NCBI GenBank assembly: GCA_964019335.1
Contig: OZ025695.1
Coordinates: 474,881 to 538,880, forward strand
Direction: 5' to 3'
Length of the DNA: 64,000 nt
Origin: Diplonema japonicum
Taxonomy: Eukaryota > Euglenozoa > Diplonemea > Diplonemida > Diplonemidae
The notes under the pieces were generated by a model. It did not search any database and was not told where the DNA came from. It saw only the letters and a program-made list of their open reading frames with translations. A program made the translations under genes and the position numbers. Positions 50,517-61,589 of this stretch are shown here, piece by piece (position 1 is the stretch's first letter; each line of letters opens with the position of its first letter).

Positions 50517-50723
50517 TTCTTCTCAACCTGTAGGGGTTCAGCCTATCGCAGTCCGACCAAATGTCAAAAGTTTTAAAACGTTCAAAATCTCACTCAAAAA
50601 AAAAAGGGAAAAAAACAGAAAAAGAAGGAAGCAAACCTTGTGCTAGGGGGGAAATTTGATTTGCTTTACCTGGCTAGTAGCTGGAATGCTCCAGAAATAA
50701 CTAACAGTAGATTCTTGTTATCT

Positions 50724-52484
50724 TTACCTGCCGCCTCTCTGGTTGGACTCAAACATCTGCGAGTAGTCTGGGAGGTCTTCGTATGGAAGGACCTCCGGGC
50801 TCACTTCTGTTGGGATCCTGACGACGCCGATGGTGCCTGTGTCAAGAACTTCGATTTCGGTGCCCGAGAAAAAGGTCTTGAGCAGCTTGATTGTAACTGT
50901 TGTAATAGGACCAGCTGAGGTTGTGTACTGGGGTAGTGTGTTGGACACAGGCGAGATGTCAGGCACCCAATCTTCTCCTGGGAAGTGAGGCCACAGCATG
51001 ATGTAGTGGTACCACCCGCATTTGAGGTACGTGTTGAATCCTGAGAAAAATCTTACAAAGGGGTACGCAGGGTGAGATGTGTCTTCCTTTCCGACTTCCC
51101 ACCTGTCGGCATCGTCGGTAAGGGTGAGATCAGTCTTTGGCGTCTTGCCGTCCATCATCTCGTACATCTTCATGGCTTCCTCCTGATAGAGCAGCAGCCC
51201 CCACACACCACTGTGTACAGTGTCGAGGTCGGCACTGCGCTGCCTGTCCAAGCCTGTGTGCATCTTGAAGTACGACATCCTAGTATGGATGTCAGTGATG
51301 AAGGTGTCGTATGGAGAAAACAGTGTCACAGGGAACGAAAATACTCCTTTTGCCGTGGTCACTTCATAAGTGTACATTCGCATGTACGGAGAATCCCACC
51401 AGCACATTAGCAAGTACGCTGAGTCAAAAAGCATGAGACCCTTCACCTTGTCCTTCTTCTGGAGCCTTTCCATCAACACAACCAAAAGTTCGGAAATAAG
51501 AATGCATCCTATAAGCGGAGCCGTCAGGCATGTGACATTCAGAAGGTCGCCTTTGCTGTAAATCACATAACACATTACTAGATGATTCACCATATTTTCC
51601 CACACAAGGATACCAGTCATCAAGAACACCCCAACATGAAAGGAAGCTGTCAAGAGATACCAAGCAACAGACGTTGACAACATGCCCCCCATCTCTGCAA
51701 GCAGTGCACCAGCACCCAGCAAGAGGCGAATGTGCTTTAGTTTTGAGGCCACCCACACAACACTTTCTCTTGAAAGCCATCTGTTCCACCCCCTCAAATA
51801 GCTGTTAACGAAAATGCACTCACCTCTATTCTGCAGTACCCAGTCAAGTGGGTTGTTTCCCAGCCTAACTTTGCCAAATCCCTGATGGAAATAGTACTCA
51901 ACCTGCCCGGCAGTAATCATGACCAGCACATCACTGGATGTCAAGGGGGTGCAAGATCTCAGCAGAAGAGATGTCACAGCAAACGACACTGAATACCTCA
52001 TGAACTCATTTCCTAAGTAGTTGGAGTAAGGAGGGGCAATAGACCAGGAGCTGATACTGTAGGTCAAGATAGAAGAAGCAACAAGAGACAGGCACACAAA
52101 AGCAGGATGGAAATATGTAAGTGCAGCAAGCAGCGTAACAATGACACGGTCTTTCATATGTAACTGCAGTTGATCTGCAGCACCAAACCTAAAAACACCT
52201 TTCCAAGCAAGGATTCCACATTGGATGGTGCAGAGCAGTCGTAACAACTGCCCATCAGGTGAGGTATCCCACTCAGCAGCACTACCACCTAAAACAGCAC
52301 ACCATAACCACCCCCATTTCTTCATATATCCAAAGACCAAGGATCTTCCATCTTGCTGTCCTGCTCCCCCAAACTGTGTCAGTTTTCCAATAGGGTGATT
52401 GTACCACCAGCATGTATTGTACACCAGCCATGAAGTGAACTTTGAGAGGAAAAAAGCAAACACATATATGTAAGAGGTTGTCAT
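50724..52484 (-). CDS. Polytopic membrane protein, possibly HTTM-like
   Basis: About 586 residues from ATG 52484, which follows CCACAG 6 nt upstream; longer in-frame starts are rejected. The first ~380 residues contain roughly 8-10 hydrophobic segments. A soluble, Asp/Glu/Thr-rich C-terminal region of ~190 residues follows, with PFVRFFSGFNTYLKCGWYHY and WPHFPGEDWVPDI. The hydrophobic part with AWYLLTASFHVGVFLMTGIL loosely resembles HTTM/gamma-carboxylase-like bacterial membrane proteins, but no catalytic residues can be assigned. It neighbours the bacterial-type kinase at the end of the gene array, next to the mobile-element nest. Function not known. Confidence 0.6.
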   Translation of the reverse strand: MTTSYIYVFAFFLSKFTSWLVYNTCWWYNHPIGKLTQFGGAGQQDGRSLVFGYMKKWGWLWCAVLGGSAAEWDTSPDGQLLRLLCTIQCGILAWKGVFRFGAADQLQLHMKDRVIVTLLAALTYFHPAFVCLSLVASSILTYSISSWSIAPPYSNYLGNEFMRYSVSFAVTSLLLRSCTPLTSSDVLVMITAGQVEYYFHQGFGKVRLGNNPLDWVLQNRGECIFVNSYLRGWNRWLSRESVVWVASKLKHIRLLLGAGALLAEMGGMLSTSVAWYLLTASFHVGVFLMTGILVWENMVNHLVMCYVIYSKGDLLNVTCLTAPLIGCILISELLVVLMERLQKKDKVKGLMLFDSAYLLMCWWDSPYMRMYTYEVTTAKGVFSFPVTLFSPYDTFITDIHTRMSYFKMHTGLDRQRSADLDTVHSGVWGLLLYQEEAMKMYEMMDGKTPKTDLTLTDDADRWEVGKEDTSHPAYPFVRFFSGFNTYLKCGWYHYIMLWPHFPGEDWVPDISPVSNTLPQYTTSAGPITTVTIKLLKTFFSGTEIEVLDTGTIGVVRIPTEVSPEVLPYEDLPDYSQMFESNQRGGR

Positions 52485-53031
52485 TTTAAGCTGTGGTTTG
52501 GGAAAAGTATTGATACAAGAATATCTCACAAAAGGGAAGGAAAGGGAACAAGGGGGAGGGAAACAAGATTCTCTATAGCAAGGCAGGCATTGTTTCAAGA
52601 TTTTTCCTATTTTTGGAGATAAAAACCTGTTTTGGCAGGGTGGGTCGTTCCATTCTCTTCCGCCAAACTGGCCTCTTTCCTTGCCACACTTGCTTTTGGC
52701 TTCTTACCCATCCCTTTCAGTTTTCGCCCATATTGTCAAAGAACCCTTGTTGTACAGTAAAAATAGGGCAAGCGTGAATATAAAGTACTTTATATTCACT
52801 CATAAAGCAATTTTCATTTCTGCCCCTGTTTTCTTCCTAAAACAAGCCTGAAATCTGCAATGAAAATAAAGTGAAGCGTGAAATAATGTGAAATATTATA
52901 TTCACTCCTACCCTTGAAAATCTGACTGGAGTTATATAAAGTACTACCCCCTGCATCGCACTGCCTGTTTGTTGCACATATTTTCATGTTATCCCCTCAT
53001 CTATTTATCTATTTACAAATTCGGAAAGGGC

Positions 53032-53066
<35 letters not shown>

Positions 53067-53173
53067 TTACAAGAGAAGGGAAGAAGAAAGTGCATTTTTA
53101 TTGCTCCTGTGTAAACAGGTTCTGAAACCTTTTCGTTGCACGTTTTTCACATGCTGCAGCCCGTTTTTGTTTC
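52485..53173. other. Spacer with palindrome and TTA microsatellite
   Basis: About 690 nt between the membrane-protein gene and the transposase. It contains a perfect 26-nt palindrome at 52774-52799, related GTGAAAT/ATATTCACTC sequences at 52875-52915, and a (TTA)n tract at 53032-53066. It may include the 3' terminal region of the hAT element. Confidence 0.55.
52774..52799. repeat. Perfect 26-nt palindrome
   Basis: Starts GTGAATATAAAGT and is followed by its exact reverse complement, with no spacer. ATATTCACTC recurs about 110 nt downstream. It may be a transposon subterminal repeat or a protein-binding site. Confidence 0.85.
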
Positions 53174-55049
53174 TCACGGGTCACTTGTGAAAAGGTGTGG
53201 ATTCAGCAGCTTGTAGTTGATGGAAATTTGAAGTTGGGCATTTAGCACCAGCCCATCAAGCTTGCACCGAGATTTTGTAAGGGTGCGTGACACGACCTTA
53301 AAATGCCTTTCGGTAGGTGCTTCTGTCGAGAGGCTTTGGCTGAGTGTCAAAGCGAACTTTGCTAGGACTGGTATTTTCCCGAGTTTTGAAGCCCAAAACT
53401 CGAAAAAACAAAATGTCCTACTCCAGCCTATGCTCAAATATTTTGTGATTTGGTCCTCAATGCAATTTTGGTCAGCTTGAAGACTCCGAAGCTCGCCAAA
53501 TTTCATGACATGAAGAAGGAGGACGTTCTTGAGCTCATCAAAATCTCCCAGCACAGTGGTGTCAATCTTTGGATTCAGAAATGCATAAAAACGCATCCCG
53601 AGAAAAGACATGTTTTTGTGGACGCAGTCTTTGTATTTCAAAATGACTTCTGAAAGGGTTTCTCGATCATTGTCCTGCACCTTAGCAAGAAGTGCTGTTA
53701 GCTCTTCTTCAACCCAGCAGATCTCACCAGCAACAACAACCATTCCAGCAGAATCGCCTTGAACCCGGTCAGTTGCAACTGCAAATGGTGTTGTCAGAAC
53801 TATGGCAAAATCAAGTTCCGAAAAAAACTCGGCATCAATCCGAAAAAGATACCGCTGCAACCCCTTTACAGACAGCATGGAGACGTAGAACGAGTTCCAC
53901 CTTGTAGTACAATACGTTTTTATTTGAGTCCTTTTTGACTCAGCAACGCCTTCTTTTTCTTGCAGGATGTTGAGCAGCTCCATCCCACTCTTGCTTGTGT
54001 ACTCTTTAATAATCTCTTTAATTTGTTGTTTTACTTTTCTGAGTCGTTCGATTTTGAAAACGTCCCCAATTGCCAACTGCATAGAGTGGCAACACAGCGA
54101 TATACCAGCACTCCATCTGACTGCAACGCGGACGTAGCTGCATCCAAGGCCTAAGGTCGAGTGGTGTTTGAGAAGGGACATGTTGCTCAGTATCGCTGTC
54201 GTAGTCTGTCACAGTATCACTCTCCATGCCGACGTTAGAATCTGTCAGTGTGTCAGATTCATCAGAGTCGGTTTTGTGATTTTCTTCCTGGCTTGGCTTC
54301 CCCAGGTTGTCGAGGTGCACAACGAAATCCTCGTGGATGGTTTGGAGGGCCCTCTGCATCACACTGGCATTATCAGCACAGACTGAAAACACCATCACAT
54401 CCTGCTCTCTCAAGTCGGATATTACCTCTTTCACTTGGCAGGTGATCTCAGCAGAGGTAGTGGAGACTAGCGAGCAGTCTACCAGTTTTAAAAAAAAGCT
54501 GCTGTTCCCATCAGACACACTAATCCCCAGAAAACTTCTCCTATTAATCGTTGCACCATCGATTAATATGAAAACATTTTCTCCTTGCATGCTTTTAAGC
54601 ATGTGTGTTCTGGTCTCTGCACCCAATTCCAACACACGTCCTTGCAACTTCTTCCTATTGATGCCCCTTAAGGTATGTGGTTGAAACAGGCTGCGAAAAA
54701 ACCGACGTTCACAGAGCATGAACGGGAGACAGTACAAGCAGGACATAATCGTGATCCGATCGAGTAACGGCAGACTCGTCTGTAACTCTGTGATCACAGA
54801 ACTACTCGTCGGTGCAGTTGGGGCTTTTTCCGAATTCTGAGACAAAGATAGAGCTGGCTTACTCTTAAGCTCCTTTTCTCTTTCCTTCTGATTGTCTGCT
54901 TTTTGGTTTGCTGCTTTTTCCTTTGCTGCAATTGCTGCTGGAGAGTGCACACGTGACCAATGATCAGAGAGCTTTCCCATCCTGTTACGGATTTTCTTCA
55001 GGCAGAGACTACATAATCTCGTGTTCGGTCGTCTTTTTCGAGGATGGCA
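53174..55049 (-). mobile_element. hAT-superfamily transposase, interrupted
   Basis: The 5' part (55049-54160) encodes a BED-type finger (CSLC then DHWSRVH, C-x2-C...H-x4-H). A DUF659-like core with LGAETRTHMLKSMQGENVFI and GATINRRSFLGIS follows, then an acidic stretch. The 3' part (about 54181-53174), in a frame shifted by +1, has CCHSMQLAIGD, TRWNSFYVSM and the C-terminal hAT dimerisation motif PTERHFKVVSRTL. The join near 54160-54210 needs a frameshift or an intron; a 70-nt GTGATA...TTAG segment would restore the frame. No ATG precedes the BED finger in frame before a stop, so the start is in another exon or lost. Terminal repeats were not identified with confidence. Confidence 0.85.
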
Positions 55050-55094
55050 TTACCATAGAAGTAAACATTCACCCCGTCCAAAGGGGTCTCACCA

Positions 55095-56095
55095 CAGTGA
55101 TGGGTGAATCCTAATTAGGACTAGACCGGACTGGACTGGACCAGACCAGACCGGATCCGGTGTGAATTTCGACCCAATTATGCCAGACTGACCGGACTGA
55201 CCAGACTGGACCGGACCGGACCAGACCAGACCGGACCAGACTGGACCGGACTGGACCAGACTGGACCAGACTGGACTGGACTGGACTGGACTGAACTGGC
55301 AGACAAGATACAACCACAACACCACATCCCCCCCTTTTTTTTTGCTGCAGAGTTCAAACGTATAAACAGATGTCTACAAGAAAAGATGTTACACAGGTAC
55401 TGAGAGACGACAACAACAACAACAACAACAAGAAACGAAGAAAAAAAAAAGAAAAAAAAAAAAAAAACCTTTATCTTCTTTTTCAGGTGGTGGGGATTAC
55501 ATGAAAATATAAGAAAAACATCAGATGTGTTCGCTGTTGACCTCCTCATCGGTCATCACCAAGCAAACCACATGAGTGCAGAATCTTGGTTACCCAGGGC
55601 ACCCCAGCTAGGGTTGAGCTGAACACCACACACATTAAGGACACGACACGGAACACAGAAGAAGCTACAACTCAGCTGCCCTGTAATCAAGTAGTCTTGT
55701 GCAAGTCCTTTAACTCATATATCTCTCACCACGGCCGGGTTGTAGCTTCTTCTGTGTTCTGCATCGATCACCACAGCCAGGTTGTATTACATCCAAATAC
55801 AACATTTCCGGACATATGTACATACCTGCAGCTGCAGTGCACTGGAGTAGATAGGTGCAAATTGCTTGATGGAGCTGTGCATGTCTGTGGTACAAAGAAG
55901 AAGAAGAAGAGGAAAAAAAAAGAAAAGAAAAAAAAAGGGAAAAAAAATCATTGTCTAAAAATATTTGAAAAAAAAGTGTTTGCAGGTGTGTCAAAAATTG
56001 CAGAAAATTTTCGAGTCTGGTCAGTCTGGTCAGTCCAGCCAATCCAGTCAGTCTGGTAAATTTACACCAGACCAGACCAGATTCACCCATCACTG
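55095..56095. mobile_element. Non-autonomous element with inverted ends (copy A)
   Basis: About 1 kb bounded by CAGTGATGGGTGAATC at 55095-55110 and its reverse complement at 56080-56095. Inside both ends is a GGACT/GGACC minisatellite, then unique blocks shared with copies at 56152 onward and, inverted, at 59790-60130 and 61140-61589. The terminal sequence resembles hAT-type CAGNGATG ends. No coding frame is supported. The flanking 8-mers (55087-55094 and 56096-56103) do not match, so no target duplication is seen. Confidence 0.7.
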
Positions 56096-56151
56096 ACTGG
56101 ACTGGACTGGACCAGACCAGACTGGACTGAACCAGACTGGACAAGATACAA

Positions 56152-56820
56152 CAGTGATGGGTGAATCCTAATTAGGACTAGACCAGACTGGACCAGACCA
56201 GACCAGATCCGGTATGAATTTCAACCCAATTATGCCAGACTGACCAGACTGACTGGACCAGACCAGACTGGACTGGACTGGACTGAACCAGACCAGACAA
56301 GATACAACCACAACACCACATCCCCCCCCTTTTTTTTTGCTGCAGAGTTCAAACGTATAAACAGATGTCTACAAGAAAAGATGTTACACAGGTACTGAGA
56401 GACGACAACAGCAACAACAACAAGAAACAAAGAAAAAAAAAAAAAAACTTTTATCTTCTTTCAGGTGGTGGGGATTACATGAAAATATAAGAAAAACATC
56501 AGATGTGTTTGCTGTTGACCTCCTCATCAGTCATCACCAAGCAAACCACATGAGTGCAGAATCTTGGTTTCCTGGGGTGCCCTGGCTAGGGTTGAGCTGA
56601 ACACCACACACATTAAGGACATGACACAGAACACAGAAGAAGCTACAACTCAGCCATGGTGATTAAGGACACAATGCAGAATGCAGAAGAAGCTACAACC
56701 TGGCTGTGGTGCACCCCCTGTAATCAAGTCCAGACTGACTGGACTGACCAGACTCAAAAATTTTCTGCAATTTTTGACACACCTGCAAACACTTTTTTTT
56801 CAAATATTTTTAGACAATGA
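56152..56820. repeat. Partial copy B of the same element family
   Basis: Begins with CAGTGATGGGTGAATCC, the GGACT-rich minisatellite, the CCACATCCCCCCC/T block, an ACA-rich and A-run segment, then a block with TTAAGGACA and ATCACCACAGCC-type repeats, in the same order as copy A. It is rearranged before 56736 and then continues with an inverted match to 55955-56020, ending at the T run where the LINE is inserted. Confidence 0.7.
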
Positions 56821-56845
56821 TTTTTTTTTTTTTTTTTTTTTTTTT

Positions 56846-59776
56846 GAATTATTGTGAACAAGCGGCTGACTGCGAGGAAGGAGACTTCTCTTTTCGAAGA
56901 CCACGGCACCAACACACGCAGAGTTCACGTAAGAGTCGCAGTGGGGAAACGGGATTGGTTACACGTCATCACCCTCTACTGCCAGGTTAACGACGGCAGT
57001 AATCACGCCAAAAGAAACAGGGAAGCACTGATTGACGACACACTACGGAAAACTACGCAACTGGGGGACGTTCCGGTCATCGTAACGGGAGATTTTAATA
57101 CTACCATTCAGGACTCCCCGGTGCTTTCGCACGCCCTTGCACAGCATTGGACAGACGCCTCGGACAAGGTCTCACGCCTACGTGGTACACAGACCCCTCC
57201 CTCCTTCGTCACGGCAACGGCGAAAACCAGGCCAGACTACATCCTGATGAACGCAACGGCGTCGATGGCTCTAAGAGACTGCCAGACCTTCGACATCGGC
57301 GTCCCCTCCCACCACGCACTTAAAATCTCGATTGATATCCCAAAATTCCACGAGCCCTCGCTCCAATACCATCTGCCCAGGATGATCATCCCTCTCCGGG
57401 ACTCCCGAGACCGTACACCGCACAGTGATATTCTCCCAACTTTGAGGGCCCTGAAGGACACCGGAGATCTAGACGCCGCTTTCTTAGCGCTCTCTACAAC
57501 TTGTGAAAAACACCTCTTGAGGGGGACTACACAATTGGGAAACTCGATTTTCTCAGGCAGAGGCGAAGTAAACTCACCCAGCTTGCGGAGGACCGCAGCC
57601 CCATCCACGGAGAACAGCTTTGGTGCCGTATCCAAGAAATACTTAACCCTCGAGAAAATCCGAAAAAGTGCATCCGCCATTTTACGGAGAGTTCAGATGT
57701 TGAAAGACCCTGCCCTGCCCTATGACCTACGTAAAGGGTGGGACAAGATGAAGGCGAGAGCCATCAATGTCTTAAAGGTTCACCCTGAGACTTTTTCCCA
57801 TGGCAACATCTCCAGGGAGGCGGACCTGGTGAAGAGGAAGGTGACAGCATTACAACGGGACATGGACATTGCCTCGAAGATCCAGCGCAGTATAAAAGCA
57901 CGGAGGGAGCTAAATTCAGGCTTCTCGGTGAATCGGAGCGCAATCATGCAGTTCGTAGCAGATAGGCCCGAGAGAGAGCTGGTAGCAGCAAACACCAACG
58001 GAGCCATCTCGACCTCAGTTGAAGAGATCGACCTAGCTTTCAGGTCGGCGTGGCGCCACATCTTTCGCAAATACGAAGAACATCCCGAACCGCGCTACGA
58101 CTCTTTTGAAGAAGCGTTTGGGACGCAGATCTCCCACCACCCGATGGTGGACCTCTCGCTCACTCTGGACGATCTACGGGTAGTCCTGAAAAAAAAGGAG
58201 AAGCAGGAGTGTGCAGGGATCGACGGTTGGAGGCTTTGTGAACTCGCACATTTACCAGACGCACTACTGGAGGGTTTCGTCTATCTGTACGAATGGATAG
58301 AGGAAGGGGGACGATGGCCCAAGGCAGTCCTCACGGCGCTTGTAACGATGATCCCGAAAGGGGAGTCCGAAGAACCGCTGGAACACCGCCCGATCACGGT
58401 ATCGAGTGCGTTCTACCGACTCTGGGCAGGCGCTAGACTACCCGCGATCCTCGAGTGGCAAGAGGCGTGGATCACCCCTCTCCAATTCGGTTTCAGGCCG
58501 AAACACAGCACTGACGATCTCCTCGCCCGAGTCTGCACTAGTGTAGAGACGGCGAAAATATCAGGTAAGCACCTCTATGGCCTCTCGGTTGACTTCAAGA
58601 AATGCTTCGACTCGATCCCCCATGCGCTTACGTTCGATTTAGTGGAGCGTTTAGGCCTCAGCCAACTTATCCTGAGACCGATAAAATCCATCTACTCAGA
58701 CCTAATTCGTCGTTTGCGTTTCCCTATGGGGGTGGGCGCACCGTTCAGAACCACGAATGGAATTCTCCAGGGTTGTCCAATATCACCGGTCTTCATCAAC
58801 GCGATCCTCGCTATATTCACCAAGAAATGCACGGCGAACCCTAGAAACGCCCATCCTGTGTCGTATGCAGACGACCTAAACTTCACGTCAGCTACCTCGG
58901 AGGCCGCGGTGCAACGCTCCGTTAACCTGCTTGGCACCCTCTGCAAGCTCACAGGGATGACTATCCACCCGAAGAAAACTAAGTCGTTTGGAACGAAGCC
59001 CAAGTACTGCGGCAACGTACAGCTGCACGGGGAGACCTTCGACACGTCCTGCAAACTACAGATCCTAGGGGTACTGGTCTATTTCCAGCCTTGTAGAAGA
59101 GAGAACACGAGAGCCCGCAAGGCAATTGCAGAAATCGAGCGCCTCGCAGCAACGAGACTTTACCACAACCGCAAGGTACAGATCATCGCAGAGAACATCC
59201 TACCGTCCGCCTTCTACAGCGTCCTCTTCGACCCAATCCCAGACTCTTGGCTGGTGAAGATGAAGAAGCAAATCACATCATGCATCTGGGGTGCACGCAA
59301 CCCGATGCGTTCCACCAGTGCACTGCTAGGGATTGCCTACAAAGGACACACCCTAGACCCTTACTCTTCGGTGGTCTATAAAGCCATTTCGACCCTAGGT
59401 CGCCTGTGCACACGACAGTCGAACAAGTCCCTATTCGTGTCGGGCTGGGAAACTTACAAGTACGCAAAGGAGCGAGATGGAACGCCGTCACTTTCGAAAG
59501 GACCATTTGGCAATGCAGAAATATGGCTGCATGAAATCAGGACGAGATGGAAGGACTTCGTAAAGGAGTTGCCACGGGGCATGCCACTGTTACTAGAGGA
59601 ACAAATGCGAACGCATTGCATCCTCAACAACTCACTAGTTGGTTTCACACCCAAGCTGCTGATGAGATACTACGACAGGCCTAAGGCACTACCACGACAG
59701 AAGGGATCAAACACTAGATGAGTTGATTGTCGTTAGGCGATCCTGTCACATACTGCAGGTTCCCTTCAAAGACACC
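56846..59776 (+). mobile_element. LINE (non-LTR retrotransposon), 5'-truncated
   Basis: Lies between a T25 run (56821-56845) and a pyrimidine tract starting at 59777. An uninterrupted version of the same target is present, inverted, in copy A (about 55880-55955), which fixes both junctions. The 3' end after the stop codon is only ~55 nt and shares its last ~45 nt with 20050-20093. There is no 5' UTR and no start codon, so the copy is 5'-truncated, as is usual for LINEs. Confidence 0.9.
56848..59721 (+). pseudogene. Endonuclease-reverse transcriptase ORF of a LINE, N-terminus missing
   Basis: About 955 codons, open from the junction itself; there is no ATG near the start (codon 3 is GTG), so the N-terminus is lost. 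Residues ~1-165 are the later part of an EEP endonuclease (VIVTGDFNTTI, RPDYILMN, VPSHHALKIS), lacking the first catalytic blocks. Residues ~450-720 are a reverse transcriptase: IPKGESEE...EHRPITVSSAFYRLWA, FGFRPKHSTDD, GLSVDFKKCFDSI, GILQGCPISPVF and SYADDLNF, with the YADD active site intact. A Cys/His-poor C-terminal region follows. It is probably immobile on its own. Subfamily not assigned. Confidence 0.92.
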
Positions 59777-60130
59777 TTTTTTTTCTTTCTTTTTCTTCTT
59801 CTTCATACCACAGACATGCACAGCTCCATCAAGCCATTTGCACCTATCTACTCTGGTGCACTGCAGCTGCAGGTATGTACATATGTCCGGAAATGTTGTA
59901 TTTGGATGTAATACAACCCAGCTGTGGTGATCGATGCAGAACACAGAAGAAGCTACAACCTGGCCGCGGTGAGAGATATATGAGTTAAAGGACCTGCACA
60001 AGACTACTTGATTACAGGGGGTACACCACAGCCGAGTTGTAGCTTCTTCTGCGTTCTGTGTTGTGTCCTTAATGTGTGTGGTGTTCAGCTCAACCCCAGC
60101 CGGGGCATCCTGGGTAACCAAGATTCTGCT
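59777..60130. repeat. Inverted copy of the copy A internal block
   Basis: Continues the LINE's target on its 3' side. It reads as the reverse complement of about 55570-55910: pyrimidine tract, ACCACAGACATGCACAGCTC, the CTGCAGCTGCAG block, and the TTGTAGCTTCTTCTG repeats. Confidence 0.8.
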
Positions 60131-61139
60131 TGTGCAGGATTGGGTTGTTCCATTCCCTTCCACCAAACTGAAAGTCGGAACTTGGCAGAATGGCAGAACC
60201 AGAACTTGGCGGAACAGGGAATTCCTTACTTTTTTTTTTGTTTTAACAATATTATTGTCGAGACTAAAAACTAGTTGATGGCAGTGTAATGAGCTATTTT
60301 ATTAGGTAAAATTCCGCTCGTGTGCACAAACAAATGGAGTGTCAAACTAGTTTTCCCCCCCCCCTTTTTTTTCCTCTTTGCATCATCAAGGTTGAAAGTG
60401 GTGACTATATCACCACAACACTGACAGCACAATATTCCATGTTGTGTCCTTAATGTGTGCTGTGTGCAGCTCAACACCAGCCATGGCCCTGGTAACTAAG
60501 ATTCTGTGCTCATGCAGTTTGCTGCCAATTCATCACCCTGAGCATCTGCATTATGTTCTCCCACTTGGGTGCTACTGGTGATGACCAACATGGAGGTCGA
60601 CAGCAAACAACACATCTGATGTACTTCTATTTCCATGTTATCTCCACCACCTGAATGATAAATATATGAGTTAAAAGAGGCCAGGTGGCACCCTGCACAA
60701 GAACTGTCTGCTTGATTACAGGGGTGCACTGCAACCGAGTTGTAGCTTCTTCTGCATTCCATGTCATGTCTTTAATGTGTGTGGTGTAGTTTGATGCCTG
60801 TTTGTCACCCTGAGCATCTGCATTATGTTCTTCCACTTGGGAGCTACCGGTGATGACCAATGAGGAGGTCAACAGTGAACAACACATCTGATGTTTTTTC
60901 ATGCTATCCCCACCACCTTTGGAATAATATACAAGAGTTAAAGGAGGCCGGTGTTGGCAGTGCCCTGCACAAGAACTGTCTACTTGATTACAGGGGGTGC
61001 ACCACAGCCGGGTTGTAGCTTCTTCTGCGTTCTGCATTGTGTCCTTAATCACTGCAGCTGAGTTGTAGCTTCTTCTGTGTTCTGTGTCGTGTCCTTAATG
61101 TGTGTGGTGTTCAGCTCAACCCTAGCTGGGGCGCCCTGG
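60131..61139. repeat. Mosaic of repeat fragments
   Basis: Short repeated modules such as TTGTAGCTTCTTCTG and TTAATGTGTGTGGTGT, and a block at 60365-60445 that recurs inverted at 62225-62300. No intact gene. All open frames are shadows of repeats. Confidence 0.65.
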
Positions 61140-61589
61140 GTAACCAAGATTCTGCACTCATGTGGTTTACTCAGTGATGACTGATGAGGAGGTCAACAGC
61201 AAACACATCTGATGTTTTTCTTATATTTTCATGTAATCCCCACCACCTGAAAAAGAAGATAAAGGTTTTTTTTTTTTTTTTTTCTTTTTTTTTTTCTTCG
61301 TTTCTCGTTGTTGTTGTTGTTGTTGTTGTCGTCTCTCAGTACCTGTGTAACATCTTTTCTTGTAGACATCTGTTTATATGTTTGAACTCTGCAGCAAAAA
61401 AAGGGGGGGATGTGGTGTTGTGGTTGTATCTTGTATGGTCCAGTTCAGTCCAGTCCAGTCCAGTCCAGTCTGGTCTGGTCCAGTCTGGTCAGTCTGGTCA
61501 GTCCAGCATAATTGGGTCGAAATTCACACTGGATCCAGTCTGGTCTGGTCTGGTCTGGTCTAGTCCTAATTAGGATTCACCCATCACTG
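61140..61589. repeat. Inverted terminal copy of the element family
   Basis: Reverse complement of about 55095-55610, including the T/A runs, the GTT-rich tract, the GGGGGGATGTGG block, the minisatellite (now as CCAGTC/TGGTC), and the end GGATTCACCCATCACTG at 61573-61589. With 56152 it forms the outer ends of the nest holding the LINE. Confidence 0.8.

Noticed and set aside
55126-55295. GGACT/GGACC array considered as a CRISPR
   Set aside because: Units are degenerate 5-10-mers without unique spacers, in eukaryotic DNA; it is a minisatellite inside a mobile element.
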